34,333 bases of DNA from Streptomyces xiaopingdaonensis (GCF_000262345.1 NZ_AJTQ01000309.1:1-34333); one strand, 5' to 3'. Positions 18,844 to 28,462 are shown, counted from the first letter of the stretch. The notes: generated from the letters alone by a model not told the origin. A program made the numbers and translations.

Positions 18844-20940
18844 ATGAGCGAGGACACGGGACGGCTGGTAGGAGGACGCTATCGGCTCGAGGATGTCCTC
18901 GGCCGCGGCGGGATGGGGACGGTCTGGCGCGGCAAGGACGAGATCCTCGGCCGGACCGTCGCCGTCAAGGAGCTGCGCTTCCCCTCCAGCGTCGACGAGG
19001 ACGAGAAGCAGCGCCTCATCACGCGAACCCTCCGCGAGGCCAAGGCGATCGCCCGTATCCGCAGCGGCAGCGCGATCACCGTCTTCGACGTCGTCGACGA
19101 GGACGGGCGTCCGTGGATCGTGATGGAGCTCGTCGAGGGGCACTCGCTCGCCGACCGCATCAAGCGGGAGGGGACGCTCACCCCGCGCCGGGCCGCCGAG
19201 GTCGGCCTCGCCATCCTCGACGTGCTGCGCGCCGCGCACCGCGAGGGCATCCTCCACCGCGACGTCAAGCCGTCCAACGTGCTGCTGGAGGACGGCACGG
19301 GGCGCGTCGTCCTCACCGACTTCGGGATCGCCAAGGTCGAGGGCGACCCCTCGGTGACCTCCACCGGCATGCTCGTCGGGGCGCCCTCGTACATCTCGCC
19401 GGAGCGCGCGCGGGGCAAGCGCCCGGGGCCGCCCGCCGACCTGTGGTCGCTGGGCGGCCTTCTCTACGCGGCCGTCGAGGGCCACCCGCCCTACGACAAG
19501 GGTTCCGCGATCTCCACGCTCACCGCGGTGATGACGGAGCCGGTGCCGTCGTCGGAGAAGGCGGGCGAGCTCTCCGAGGTGATCGCGGGGCTGCTCGTGA
19601 AGGACCCGGAGAAGCGCCTCGACGTCGACGGGGCCCGGGCGCTGCTGGAGCCCGTCGCGGCGGGCAGCCCCGCGCGCAAGCGCGGGAAGGCGGCGGCAGC
19701 CGAGGGAGTGCTGGACGCCAGGACGCGGGCGGAGCCGGGGGTTTCGCCGCAGGGCGGGCCTTCGGGGGTGTCGTCCGGGGCGCGGAGCATCGGGATGCGG
19801 AAGCGGCGCGGTGAGTCCTCGGGGTCGGGGGAGCGGCTGCGGGGCGCGCTGAAGTCGGTGCGGAACGCGGCGGCGGGGGCTGCTGCCGGGGGCGCGGCTG
19901 CCGCGTCGGGGCAGGCGGCGTCGAACGGCTCGGCCGGTGCCGGAGTGAAGGACGGGCCCGACTCCCGGGCCCCGGGGGCCGGTTCGGGTGCGGAGGCCGC
20001 TGCGGGCGAAGAGCCGGCGGCCGGTGCCGCGAAGACGGAGGCGGCACAGGGGGAGGACGAGCGGGCCGCGGCGGGGGAGTTGCCGGCGGAGTCGCGCGCT
20101 GCCGCCACGGGCGAGGGCAGCGGCGGCCGTCCGGCGCCCGAGCGCGGGGGCAGCGCCGCCATCACCTCCCTCCGGGACCTGCGGGAGCTGCCGGAGCTCA
20201 GGAAGGGCGTTTCGCGGCGGGTGTTGGCCGTCGCCGCCGCGGTGCTCGTGGTGCTCGTCGCGGTGGGCGCGGTGCTCTTCAGCACGGGCGGCGACGACGG
20301 CGGCGACGAGACCACGGGCAGCGCGCGGAGCAGCAGCGGCGACGCCGCGGCCTCGGGCGGCAAGGAGGCGAAGGACGAGAAGGCCTCGGGCAAGGACGGC
20401 TCGGGCAGCACCGAGGGCGCGAAGGACGACAAGGCCGACGAGGGCAAGGACGGCGAGGAGAAGCAGGACGAGGACGGCGTGCCCGAGGGGTACGAGAAGG
20501 TCTCCGACGGGCGCTTCCACTTCGCCATGGCGATGCCGGAGGGCTTCGAGCGCGTCGGCGTCGCGGGCCGCAACTCGGGCGGCAAGTACGCGGCGAAGCA
20601 GGGCGGCCTCCCACGTGTCCAGGTCGACTACAACGCGAGCCCGCTCGACGACGCCGCCGGCGCCTGGCGCGAACTGGAGCCCGCGGTGAGCGGGAGCAGC
20701 CCCGGCTACCACCTCATCGGCATCGACAAGGTCGACTGGCGGGACTACCCGACCGTCGCCGACTGGCAGTTCACGCGGAAGGAGGACGGCGGCAAGGTCC
20801 GCGTCCTCAACCGCGGCTTCAAGGTCGACGGCGGGCGCGGCTACGCGATCATGGTCACCTGCAAGGCCGGCGAGTGGGGCGCCGAGGAGTGCAAGACGCT
20901 CCGCGACACCGCGTTCCGTACCTTCCAGCCGAAGGGCTGA
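18844..20940 (+). CDS. transmembrane serine/threonine protein kinase (first of three)
   Basis: A 698-residue Hanks-type kinase. The kinase domain spans about 13-275: glycine loop LGRGGMGTVW, Lys42 in VAVKEL, catalytic HRDVKPSN with Asp140, DFG with Asp159, and SYISPERARG in place of the APE region. Residues ~280-455 are an Ala/Gly/Ser-rich, probably disordered linker. A single membrane helix follows at about 460-480 (VLAVAAAVLVVLVAVGAVLF). The outer part begins with a Gly/Ser/Lys/Asp-rich spacer and ends in a compact domain of about 150 residues starting near GVPEGYEKVSDGRFHFAMAM, with no PASTA repeats. All residues for catalysis are present. ATG 18844 has AGGGG upstream. The group resembles, from memory, the S. 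coelicolor SCO4775-4779 kinase cluster linked to sporulation-time wall synthesis. Confidence 0.94.
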   Translation: MSEDTGRLVGGRYRLEDVLGRGGMGTVWRGKDEILGRTVAVKELRFPSSVDEDEKQRLITRTLREAKAIARIRSGSAITVFDVVDEDGRPWIVMELVEGHSLADRIKREGTLTPRRAAEVGLAILDVLRAAHREGILHRDVKPSNVLLEDGTGRVVLTDFGIAKVEGDPSVTSTGMLVGAPSYISPERARGKRPGPPADLWSLGGLLYAAVEGHPPYDKGSAISTLTAVMTEPVPSSEKAGELSEVIAGLLVKDPEKRLDVDGARALLEPVAAGSPARKRGKAAAAEGVLDARTRAEPGVSPQGGPSGVSSGARSIGMRKRRGESSGSGERLRGALKSVRNAAAGAAAGGAAAASGQAASNGSAGAGVKDGPDSRAPGAGSGAEAAAGEEPAAGAAKTEAAQGEDERAAAGELPAESRAAATGEGSGGRPAPERGGSAAITSLRDLRELPELRKGVSRRVLAVAAAVLVVLVAVGAVLFSTGGDDGGDETTGSARSSSGDAAASGGKEAKDEKASGKDGSGSTEGAKDDKADEGKDGEEKQDEDGVPEGYEKVSDGRFHFAMAMPEGFERVGVAGRNSGGKYAAKQGGLPRVQVDYNASPLDDAAGAWRELEPAVSGSSPGYHLIGIDKVDWRDYPTVADWQFTRKEDGGKVRVLNRGFKVDGGRGYAIMVTCKAGEWGAEECKTLRDTAFRTFQPKG

Positions 20941-21282
20941 GCCCCCGCGGCCGCTGCGAACTCCCGGCGCTGCGACGCGGGTCGGGGCGTGCGTCCCGCC
21001 GTCGGCGCTCACCCACTGCCGTCGGCCTGGTTCCCGTGCGTCGATTCGGGGCACATGGCTCCCGTGGGAACCGCGCGTGCGTGTGACCCGTACGAGTGGT
21101 GTACGGCGGCGTCGGCGCCGGGTGCCACCGTGCCGTGGACAGGCGTGAGTTGTCGTACGCCGAGTCAGCAGGAGGGCGACGAGAGGGAGTTGCGGCACGT
21201 ATCGTGAGGGGCCGTGGACCGTGCGGAGCCGCGAGGGGAGTGGAGGAAGCCCGAGCGGCCCGGCGGGCTGTGGGGAGGTGCT
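20941..21282 (+). other. intergenic region between first kinase and pseudokinase
   Basis: No gene is evident in these 342 bases. A -10-like TATCGT (21200-21205) and an in-frame GTG at 21214 occur, but the better ribosome site GGGGAGG (21272-21278) favours the GTG at 21283. No strong terminator is visible after the first kinase, so partial read-through is possible. Confidence 0.4.
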
Positions 21283-24200
21283 GTGGACGACTACACCGGT
21301 TACGCCGGACGATTGCTCGCCGAGCGCTACCGCCTGCCCCAACCCCCGGCGGACGAGTACGAGTTGGTGGAGTCCCTCGCCTACGACACAGCGAGCGGCC
21401 AGGAGGTCCTCGTCCGGCAGGTGCCGCTGCCCGAGGTGGTGGAGGCCGAGTTCGAGGACGGCCCGGGCGCCGCAGGGCCCCGGCGCAGGGCGCAGGCCCG
21501 CGGGGCGACGCGGCGGCCGGCCGACCCGGTGGTGCGGCGCGCGGTCGAGGCCGCACTCGCCGCCTCGCGCATCCCCGACCACCCGCGGCTCGACCAGGTC
21601 TTCGACGTCTTCGTCGAGGGCGACGGGCTGTGGATAGTCAGCGAGTCGGTGCCCGCACGTCCGCTCGCCGCGCTCCTCGCCGACCGCCCCCTCGGGGCGC
21701 ACCGCGCCGCGGAGATCGCCGCCGACCTTCTCGCCGCCCTCCGCAACGTCCATGCGCACGGCTGGGCGCACCGCAACATCACCGCACGCACCGTGCTCGT
21801 CTGCGAGGACGGCCGCGCGCTGCTCACGGGGCTCGCGGAAGGCGCAGCCCAGGAGGCCCTCTGCGGCTACGACCCGCTGCCCGCCCCCGAGGCGGCGTCG
21901 CCCGAAGGGAGCCTGCCCGAGGCGCGGTCGCCCGAGCCCGCTCAGGAACCAGCGCACGCGACCGACTTCGCCACGGACCGCGCCACGGGCGCACGTGTCG
22001 CACTCGCCGCCGCGCGCGAAGAGGAGACCGCGCCCGGCGTCCCCGCGACGTTCGCGGGCAACCCGCTGCCCAAGGGCTTCCTGCCGCAGAAGGAGGGCAC
22101 CCCTTCGCCGTACCGCGGTGGTGAGCAGGACGGGGCGCTCTTCGGGTTCGATCAGGAGGCGGGGGACACCCGGGACGGGATCGCCGGGCCGGGGCTCGCG
22201 GCCGGCGCGGCCTGGTCGCGCGGTGGTTGGGCGCCCGGCGGGGATGCGGGTGACGGGGCTGAGCCGGGTCCGGTGGCGCCGGGGTATCGGACGTCGGGTC
22301 CCGTGGGGGTGCCTCGCGGTGACGGGGCGGGTGAACCCGGTGGTGGGTTGGCGTGGCCGAGCTCGGCCAACCCGGCGTCGTCGCGCGGTGGTCGGGCGCC
22401 TGGTGAGGGTGCGGACGACGGGCCTGGTCCCGTGGCGCCCGGTTTCCGGACGTCCGGCCCCGTGGGGGCGCCGCGCGGTGGACGGCCGGGCGATGCCCGT
22501 GGCGGGGCGGTGCGGCCCGGTTCCGCGTCGGAGGGGGCCGACGTGGTGCCGGGAGACGGCGATGGGGGAGCGCCGGGTGAGGGCGTGCGTGGCCTGCTCC
22601 CGTCGGGGCCGGGGTCCGCGGCGCCGGGTTCCGGGGGTGCGCCGCGTGGTGCAGGTGCTGGGCCTGGTCCCGCCTCGGGCATGCTCAACGCCGCGGGCGG
22701 GCCCGGGGATCGGGGGTCGCCAGGTGAGGGTGCGGGCGGGTCGGATTCCGCAAGCGCGTCTCGCGAGGACGCGGGGCAGACGTCGGACGCCGAGGTGTCG
22801 GCCAGGGCGGCCAAGCGAGGGGCGATCGCCGCGTACCGGGCGGGTGCGCGGCGTGCGGTCGCCGAGTCGCGCGGTGGGAGCGAGGCGGGCGAGCGGCGTG
22901 CTGAGCAGGGGGAGTGGTGGACGCGGTCGCGCGAGTCCGCTCCCGACGAGCTGCCGTCGGGCGCCGACGAGGTGCCGGGCGGAGTGGCGCCCGCGGATTC
23001 CGAGGCGGACCTGTCCAGGGACGAGCTTCGCGAGGGCGTCTACGGACCGTTGGCCCCCGGCGCGCAGCCGCCGCCCGGGCCCCGCGACCCGGGTCCGGAG
23101 GACCCGGTGGGACCGACGGCGCTGCCCGGCTCCCGCCCGTCGGAGGGTCGCTGGGTCCGCGCCGAGTGGGCCGGTACGCGGACCGGGCGCGCATCGGCCG
23201 CGGCGGACGGGGCCGCTGAGGGGTACGGCCCCGAGGGCGAACCGTACGGCCACGTACCGCAGTCGGGCGTCGGCGCCGTGTACGGCGGCCGCGGCGGCTC
23301 CGGCGCGGAGCCCGGCGCCGGTGGGGAGTTGGAGCCGGTCGGTGGTGTGAACGGCGAAGGGGAGGCCGGGCCGGGCTGGGCCGCGCCGGAAGGCGAGGCC
23401 GCGCCGGGCCGGGAGGCCGTGCCAGGTGGATACACCGAGCCGGCAGCCGCGGAGTGGGGCGAGCCGGAGCGGTACAGGGGGCCGACGACGGCGCTCGCGG
23501 CGGAGCGGGCGCGGCAGGCGCGGATGACGGTCGTCGGTGCCGTCACGGAGCGGTGGGCGCCCGAGCAGGCAGGCCCTGTCTACGACAACTGGAGGCTGGC
23601 ACCGCCGGTCGGTGCCGCGGCCGACCTCTGGGCGCTCGGGGTGCTGCTCTTCCGCGCCGTGCAGGGGCACGCGCCGTACCCGGAGGACTCCGCCGCCGAA
23701 CTGGTGCAGATGGTCTGCGCCGAGCCGCCCGCGTTCGCCGAGGACTGCGGTCCGCTGCGGCCCGTCGTGGAGTCGCTGCTCCGCCAGGACCCCATGGAGC
23801 GGCCGGAGTTCGAGGAGCTGCGCGGCTGGCTCCGCTCGCTGATCCGCTCGGCGCCCGAGCCCGAGGTGGGGCGGCGGACGGTGACGGGGCCCCCGTCGCT
23901 GGAGCCGGGCGGCCCCGCCGACCCGCACCGGCTGCCGATCGTACGGCGCCGCGGTGAGCTCGTCCGGCGGCGCAAGGAGCGCCGCCGTGCCGAGAAGCGC
24001 GCGCGGGCGGAGGCGCAGCGCGCGGCGGCGGCCGAGGAGCCGCACATCCAGCTCTCGCCCTCGGCGGCGCGGAAACCGAAGGCGGAGAAGCCGCGCCGCG
24101 CCGAGCGCCCGCCGAAGGGCCCGCGTGAGCCGCGCATCGCGCGCGGCGGTGGCCGCCGCCCGGTGAGGCTGGGCCGCCTCCTCGTCGGTGCCGTGCTGTT

Positions 24201-24909
24201 GGCCCTGACGGCGGCGGTGCTCTACGCGACCTGGTTCATGCCGGACGCGGGCGAGGGCGACGACGCGCAGCGCCGGGGATCGGTCGGCAACGCGGACCGC
24301 CCCGCGCCCGACGACGACGCGGGCGAGGACGCGGGCAAGGGCTCGGGCGAGGACGCGGGCGGGAGCGAGGGCGCCGGCTCGGACAAAGGCGACAAGGGCA
24401 ACGGCCGTTCGCAGGACGGCGGTTCGGGCGCGCTGCCGGGCACGGCCGCGCCCAAGGGCTACAAGATGAGCAACGATCCGGCGGGCTTCCGGGTCGCCGT
24501 GCCGAAGAAGTGGGACCGGCGCTCCGTCGGCGAGTCGGGCGAAGTGCGGTACAACGGCGGCGCGGTGGAGATGGTAGTCGCCAACGGCCGCGACACCGCG
24601 GAAAAGTTCGGCAGAGACCTGATGGAGTACCAGCTCAACCACGAGCCGGAGCTCGCCGGTTACCGCAACTCCGAGTTCGACAACTCGGCGAGCGGCCTGC
24701 GGGACATCGACGTCGGCGACAAGGCGATGGTCGAGGGCACGTTCACCTGGCCGGACAGCGGAGGCCGCGAGGTCTACGCACGCAACCGCGCGATGCTCCA
24801 CGAGGGCAAGTACCACGTCCTGCTGGTGAAGGGGCCGAAGTCGCAGCGCGCGGAGATCGACGAAACCTTCGAGGCGGTGGCGGACACGTACGGCACCCGG
24901 ACGCGGTGA
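21283..24909 (+). CDS. large membrane pseudokinase with split kinase fold
   Basis: A 1208-residue protein starting at GTG 21283 (GGGGAGG 4 nt upstream; a GTG at 21214 would add 23 residues). The N-lobe and early C-lobe are recognisable (YELVESLAYDTASGQEVLVR, DGLWIVSESV, LRNVHAHGWAHRNITARTV) but the catalytic Asp of HRD is Asn165 and the DFG Asp position is Thr182 (LLTGLAEG). About 525 residues of Pro/Gly/Ala-rich low-complexity sequence (roughly 205-730) then interrupt the fold, which resumes with ERWAPEQAGP, DLWALGVLLFRAVQGHAPYP and RPEFEELRGWL. A basic stretch precedes one membrane helix near 963-985. After it comes a Gly/Asp spacer and a C-terminal extracytoplasmic domain of ~150 residues, starting near APKGYKMSNDPAGFRVAVPK. 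It probably acts as a scaffold or regulator, not a kinase. It sits between two intact kinases. Confidence 0.9.
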   Translation: MDDYTGYAGRLLAERYRLPQPPADEYELVESLAYDTASGQEVLVRQVPLPEVVEAEFEDGPGAAGPRRRAQARGATRRPADPVVRRAVEAALAASRIPDHPRLDQVFDVFVEGDGLWIVSESVPARPLAALLADRPLGAHRAAEIAADLLAALRNVHAHGWAHRNITARTVLVCEDGRALLTGLAEGAAQEALCGYDPLPAPEAASPEGSLPEARSPEPAQEPAHATDFATDRATGARVALAAAREEETAPGVPATFAGNPLPKGFLPQKEGTPSPYRGGEQDGALFGFDQEAGDTRDGIAGPGLAAGAAWSRGGWAPGGDAGDGAEPGPVAPGYRTSGPVGVPRGDGAGEPGGGLAWPSSANPASSRGGRAPGEGADDGPGPVAPGFRTSGPVGAPRGGRPGDARGGAVRPGSASEGADVVPGDGDGGAPGEGVRGLLPSGPGSAAPGSGGAPRGAGAGPGPASGMLNAAGGPGDRGSPGEGAGGSDSASASREDAGQTSDAEVSARAAKRGAIAAYRAGARRAVAESRGGSEAGERRAEQGEWWTRSRESAPDELPSGADEVPGGVAPADSEADLSRDELREGVYGPLAPGAQPPPGPRDPGPEDPVGPTALPGSRPSEGRWVRAEWAGTRTGRASAAADGAAEGYGPEGEPYGHVPQSGVGAVYGGRGGSGAEPGAGGELEPVGGVNGEGEAGPGWAAPEGEAAPGREAVPGGYTEPAAAEWGEPERYRGPTTALAAERARQARMTVVGAVTERWAPEQAGPVYDNWRLAPPVGAAADLWALGVLLFRAVQGHAPYPEDSAAELVQMVCAEPPAFAEDCGPLRPVVESLLRQDPMERPEFEELRGWLRSLIRSAPEPEVGRRTVTGPPSLEPGGPADPHRLPIVRRRGELVRRRKERRRAEKRARAEAQRAAAAEEPHIQLSPSAARKPKAEKPRRAERPPKGPREPRIARGGGRRPVRLGRLLVGAVLLALTAAVLYATWFMPDAGEGDDAQRRGSVGNADRPAPDDDAGEDAGKGSGEDAGGSEGAGSDKGDKGNGRSQDGGSGALPGTAAPKGYKMSNDPAGFRVAVPKKWDRRSVGESGEVRYNGGAVEMVVANGRDTAEKFGRDLMEYQLNHEPELAGYRNSEFDNSASGLRDIDVGDKAMVEGTFTWPDSGGREVYARNRAMLHEGKYHVLLVKGPKSQRAEIDETFEAVADTYGTRTR

Positions 24910-25068
24910 CCGCGCGGTCCGCAGGATCGAACCCCGCCGCAACTCCCCTTTTGCACAAGCCACTCGGGCCCGCACCCAGTACAGTGCGTACGGCCACGGG
25001 GGCGAGCGTGCCGCCGTGCCGCGGACGCAGCAGCGACGAGGGACCGCGCCCCACGCGAGGAGTCAGGC

Positions 25069-26670
25069 ATGACGCACGAGGGGGAGCGCTCCGGCGAGCC
25101 GACGAGCTACGGGCTCCAGCCGCCCGGAGCCGCGGAGGTGCCGGCACCGCGCTCCGAAGGAGGGGCGCAGTCGGAGGTGGGCAGCCTCGTCGGCGGCAGG
25201 TACCGGCTCCTCGCGAGGCTGGGCCACGGCGGTATGGGCACGGTCTGGCGGGCGCACGACGAGGTCGTCGACCGGGAGGTGGCCGTCAAGGAGCCGCGCG
25301 TTCCCGAGCATCTCTCGCACCGCGAGCGCGAGACGATGTACCAGCGGATGCGCCGTGAGGCGCGTGCGGCGGCGCGGATCGACCATCCCTCGGTCGTCAC
25401 CGTCCACGACGTGGTGGTGGAGGAGGAACGGCCGTGGATCGTCATGGAGTTGGTCCGCGGGCGCTCCCTCGCCGACGTGCTCCAGGAGGGGACGCTCGAC
25501 GCGCGCGAGGCGGCCCGCGTCGGCTGCGCCGTGGCGGGCGCGCTCGACGCGGCGCACGCGAAGGGCATCCTCCACCGCGACGTGAAGCCCGACAACGTCC
25601 TCCTCGGCGACCACCAGCGGGTGGTGCTCACCGACTTCGGCATCGCGCAGGTCGAGGGCGAGCAACGGCTGACGGAGACGGGCGCGTTCGTCGGGTCGCC
25701 CGAGTACATCGCGCCGGAGCGCGTGCTCGGCCGGCGGCCGGGGCCCGAATCCGACCTCTGGTCGCTCGGCGTCGTCCTCTACGCCGCGACCGAGGGCGTC
25801 TCGCCGTTCCGCCGGACCAACACCCCGGCGACGCTCCAGGCCGTCCTCTCAGCCGAACCGCAGCGCCCGGCCCAAGCAGCCGCCGTCTCGGGCGCGTTGG
25901 GGATGCTCGTCGTCAACCTCCTCCAGAAGGAGCCGGTGCTGCGCCCGGGCGCCGCCGAGGTGCGCCAGACCCTCGACGACGTCGCCCGCCCGACGCCGCA
26001 ACTCCCGCAGCGGGCGACGGAGCCGCGGACCGCCGCGTTCACCAGGGCGCTGCGCGCGTACCCGGGGAAGGTGCGCGGCAGCCGCAGGTGGCGGTGGGGC
26101 ACGGGCGGTGCGGTCGCGGCGCTCGCCGCCGTGGCGGCGCTCGTCGTCTTCCTCACGGTGGACAGGGCGCCCAGCGGCTGGTCGACGCGGGAGGAGGACG
26201 AGCGCGTGCATGCCACTCTCGCGGTCCCGGACGACTACGAGCGCAGCGCGGGCGAGCACTCGGTCACGTACACGGAGCCCGGTGGCCTCATCGAGATCTA
26301 CCTCTCCCGCTACACCAAGAACGTCGAGGAGGACGCGCTCGCGGAGGCCAACGCGTTCAAGTCGCGGTACGACGACGGCGATCCCGACGACTACACCACG
26401 ACGAAGGAAGACGTCCGCAGCGCGGTGAGCGAGACGGAGCACCAGGACCGGGAGGCCGCCTCGGTCACCACCCGCTACACCGACGCGACGGCCGAGGAGG
26501 AGACCCCCGAGGCGCTGACGAAGCGGCGGGCCCACGAGCTCTTCTACGTCAACGAGGACGGCGTGGCCTGGCGGCTGAAGGTCGACATGCCGCAGAAGGG
26601 CAGCGCGACGGAGGAGGGCCTCGACGTCTACGCGCAGGCCGTGGAGTCCCTGGAGATCCACGAACCGTAG
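25069..26670 (+). CDS. transmembrane serine/threonine protein kinase (third of three)
   Basis: A 533-residue kinase. The domain covers about 42-305: LGHGGMGTVWRAHDE, Lys74 in VAVKEP, HRDVKPDN with Asp171, DFG with Asp189, SPEYIAPERVLGRR. Catalytic residues are intact. A short linker leads to one membrane helix near 347-367 (GAVAALAAVAALVVFLTV). The outer domain of about 165 residues starts around STREEDERVHATLAVPDDYE and ends VESLEIHEP. It is unlike PASTA but has the same general plan (a V/A-x-P-x-x-Y/F start, mixed beta) as the tail domains of the two preceding proteins, which suggests common descent. Start ATG 25069 with GAGGAG at 25058-25063. The 159-bp gap upstream contains TTGCAC and TACAGT but with an unsuitable spacing. 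Confidence 0.94.
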   Translation: MTHEGERSGEPTSYGLQPPGAAEVPAPRSEGGAQSEVGSLVGGRYRLLARLGHGGMGTVWRAHDEVVDREVAVKEPRVPEHLSHRERETMYQRMRREARAAARIDHPSVVTVHDVVVEEERPWIVMELVRGRSLADVLQEGTLDAREAARVGCAVAGALDAAHAKGILHRDVKPDNVLLGDHQRVVLTDFGIAQVEGEQRLTETGAFVGSPEYIAPERVLGRRPGPESDLWSLGVVLYAATEGVSPFRRTNTPATLQAVLSAEPQRPAQAAAVSGALGMLVVNLLQKEPVLRPGAAEVRQTLDDVARPTPQLPQRATEPRTAAFTRALRAYPGKVRGSRRWRWGTGGAVAALAAVAALVVFLTVDRAPSGWSTREEDERVHATLAVPDDYERSAGEHSVTYTEPGGLIEIYLSRYTKNVEEDALAEANAFKSRYDDGDPDDYTTTKEDVRSAVSETEHQDREAASVTTRYTDATAEEETPEALTKRRAHELFYVNEDGVAWRLKVDMPQKGSATEEGLDVYAQAVESLEIHEP

Positions 26671-26760
26671 CCGTACGCGGGCCCGTCGGGGGCCGCACAC
26701 CCTGCGCGAGCGGTCCGGCACACGTAGTTGTGCCACCGATTGCTGGCAGATTCAGTGAAA

Positions 26761-26773
26761 AGCGGTTACCGCT
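26761..26773 (+). promoter_or_regulatory. palindrome upstream of semialdehyde dehydrogenase gene, possible operator
   Basis: AGCGGT-T-ACCGCT, a perfect 13-nt palindrome, followed 2 nt later by GTATAC (26776-26781). It lies 28 bp upstream of the -10-like TACTCT, where a repressor or activator could act. Confidence 0.4.
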
Positions 26774-26800
26774 GGGTATACGAGTGTCGCCGCGGCGCCG

Positions 26801-26806
26801 TACTCT
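26801..26806 (+). promoter_or_regulatory. -10 element giving a probable leaderless transcript
   Basis: TACTCT fits the TANNNT form and is exactly 6 nt before the ATG at 26813. The intervening bases are all C, so no Shine-Dalgarno can exist. This is the layout of leaderless mRNAs in actinobacteria. Confidence 0.55.
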
Positions 26807-26812
26807 CCCCCC

Positions 26813-28462
26813 ATGACGGACTCGCAGGAGAGCACAACGGCCACCGGGACCCGCACCTCGGCCCGGGAGGGAAACCCGGTCGCGGACGCTCCGGCCGGTG
26901 CCAGGACGGCCGCGGACGTGGTCACCCCGGAACTGGTACGCCGCCTCACCGAGGGCGTGGTGGCGAGCGGCACCGCGGTCGACCACGCCCCGGCCACGGG
27001 GGAGGTCCTCGCCGAACTCCCCGCCTCCACGCCGGAGTCGGCCGCCGACGACGTCGCGGCGGCCTTCGAGCGCGCCCGTGCCGCGCAGCGCGCGTGGGCG
27101 CGGGTGCCGGTCCGTCGGCGGGCCGAGATCCTGCTCCGCTTCCACGACCTCCTCCTCCGCCGGCAGGAGGAGGTGCTCGACCTCGTCCAACTGGAGACGG
27201 GCAAGGCGAGGCTGCACGCGCACGAGGAGGTGCAGGCGGTCGCCGTAGCGGCGCGGTACTACGGGCGCAAGGCGCCGGGACTGCTGCGCCCCAAGCGGCA
27301 CACGGGCGCCGTACCCGTGCTCACCAAGGTCACCGAGGTGCGGCACCCGCGCGGTGTCGTCGGGCAGATCGCGCCGTGGAACTACCCGTTCGAACTCTCC
27401 GTCGGCGACGCGCTGCCGGCCTTCGTCGCGGGCAACGCGGTGGTGATGAAGCCCGACACGGAGACGGCGCTCACCGCGCTCTGGGCGCGCCGGCTGCTGA
27501 TCGAGGCGGGGCTGCCCGAGGCCGTGTGGCAGGTGGTGCTCGGCGAGGGGTCCGTCGTCGGCCCCGAGGTCGTCGACCGCGGGGACTTCGTCTCGTTCAC
27601 GGGCTCGACGGCGACGGGCCGCGGCGTGGCGCAGCGGGCGGCGGCCCGACTCGTCGGCTCCTCGCTGGAGTTGGGCGGCAAGAACGCGATGCTGGTCCTG
27701 GAGGACGCCGACCTCGACAAGGCGGCGGCCGGCGCCGTACGCGGCGCGTTCTCCTCCGCGGGCCAGCTCTGCATCTCCATCGAGCGCCTCTACGTGCACG
27801 AGAAGGTGGCCGACGCCTTCCTGGAGCGGTTCCTCCCGCGCGTCCGCGCGATGCGCCTCGGCAGCGCGCTCGCCTACGGCGCCGAGATGGGATCGCTCGC
27901 CGGCGAGCGGCAGCTGGCGACGGTGGAGCGGCACGTCGGCGAGGCCGTCGAGAAGGGAGCCGAGGTGCTCGCCGGCGGCCGCGCACGCCCGGACATCGGC
28001 CCGCACTTCTACGAGCCGACCGTCCTCGGCGGCGTCGAGCCGGCGATGTCGCTCTGCTGCGAGGAGACGTTCGGGCCCGTCGTCTCGGTCTACCGCTTCT
28101 CCGACGAGGAGGAGGCGATCGAGGCGGCCAACTCGACGCCGTACGGCCTCAACGCGAGCGTCTGGTCGAACGCCGGACGCCGCGCGCGCGACGTCGCGGC
28201 CCGGCTGCACGCCGGCACCGTCAACGTGAACGAGGGGTACGCGGCGGCGTACGGCAGCGCGCAGGCGCCGATGGGCGGCATGGGCGACTCGGGGCTCGGC
28301 CGCAGGCACGGCGTCGACGGACTGATGAAGTACACCGAACCGCAGACCGTCGCGCACCAGCGCATGGTGCCGATGGCCCCCTCGTTCGGCATGGACGACG
28401 CGCAGTACGCCGCCTTCATGTCCCGTTCCCTGCGGGCGCTGAAGGCGCTCCGCTTCCGCTGA
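26813..28462 (+). CDS. gabD2: NADP-dependent succinic semialdehyde dehydrogenase
   Basis: A 549-residue aldehyde dehydrogenase. Asn190 (PWNYPFELS), Glu286 (LELGGKN) and the catalytic Cys320 (SSAGQLCISIER) are in place. GDFVSFTGSTATGR is the cofactor-loop region and EETFGPVVSVYRF is also typical. The set resembles the succinic semialdehyde dehydrogenase GabD2 group of actinobacteria, which converts succinic semialdehyde to succinate in the GABA shunt; substrate specificity is inferred from family only. The N-terminal ~35 residues are a Thr/Ala-rich extension. The ATG has no ribosome site and is probably read from a leaderless transcript. The GMC oxidoreductase gene follows after 99 bp. Confidence 0.88.
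   Translation: MTDSQESTTATGTRTSAREGNPVADAPAGARTAADVVTPELVRRLTEGVVASGTAVDHAPATGEVLAELPASTPESAADDVAAAFERARAAQRAWARVPVRRRAEILLRFHDLLLRRQEEVLDLVQLETGKARLHAHEEVQAVAVAARYYGRKAPGLLRPKRHTGAVPVLTKVTEVRHPRGVVGQIAPWNYPFELSVGDALPAFVAGNAVVMKPDTETALTALWARRLLIEAGLPEAVWQVVLGEGSVVGPEVVDRGDFVSFTGSTATGRGVAQRAAARLVGSSLELGGKNAMLVLEDADLDKAAAGAVRGAFSSAGQLCISIERLYVHEKVADAFLERFLPRVRAMRLGSALAYGAEMGSLAGERQLATVERHVGEAVEKGAEVLAGGRARPDIGPHFYEPTVLGGVEPAMSLCCEETFGPVVSVYRFSDEEEAIEAANSTPYGLNASVWSNAGRRARDVAARLHAGTVNVNEGYAAAYGSAQAPMGGMGDSGLGRRHGVDGLMKYTEPQTVAHQRMVPMAPSFGMDDAQYAAFMSRSLRALKALRFR

Noticed and set aside
21214..21282. Upstream GTG start for the pseudokinase
   Set aside because: The ribosome-site spacing is only about 2 nt; GTG 21283 has GGGGAGG at a normal distance and gives a typical N-terminus for the group.
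18832..24975. A 2047-codon open frame antisense to the kinase genes
   Set aside because: It is the antisense shadow expected in DNA with very GC-rich third positions. The plus strand encodes recognisable kinases with good starts, and the antisense product is Arg/Ala/Pro-rich with no family features.
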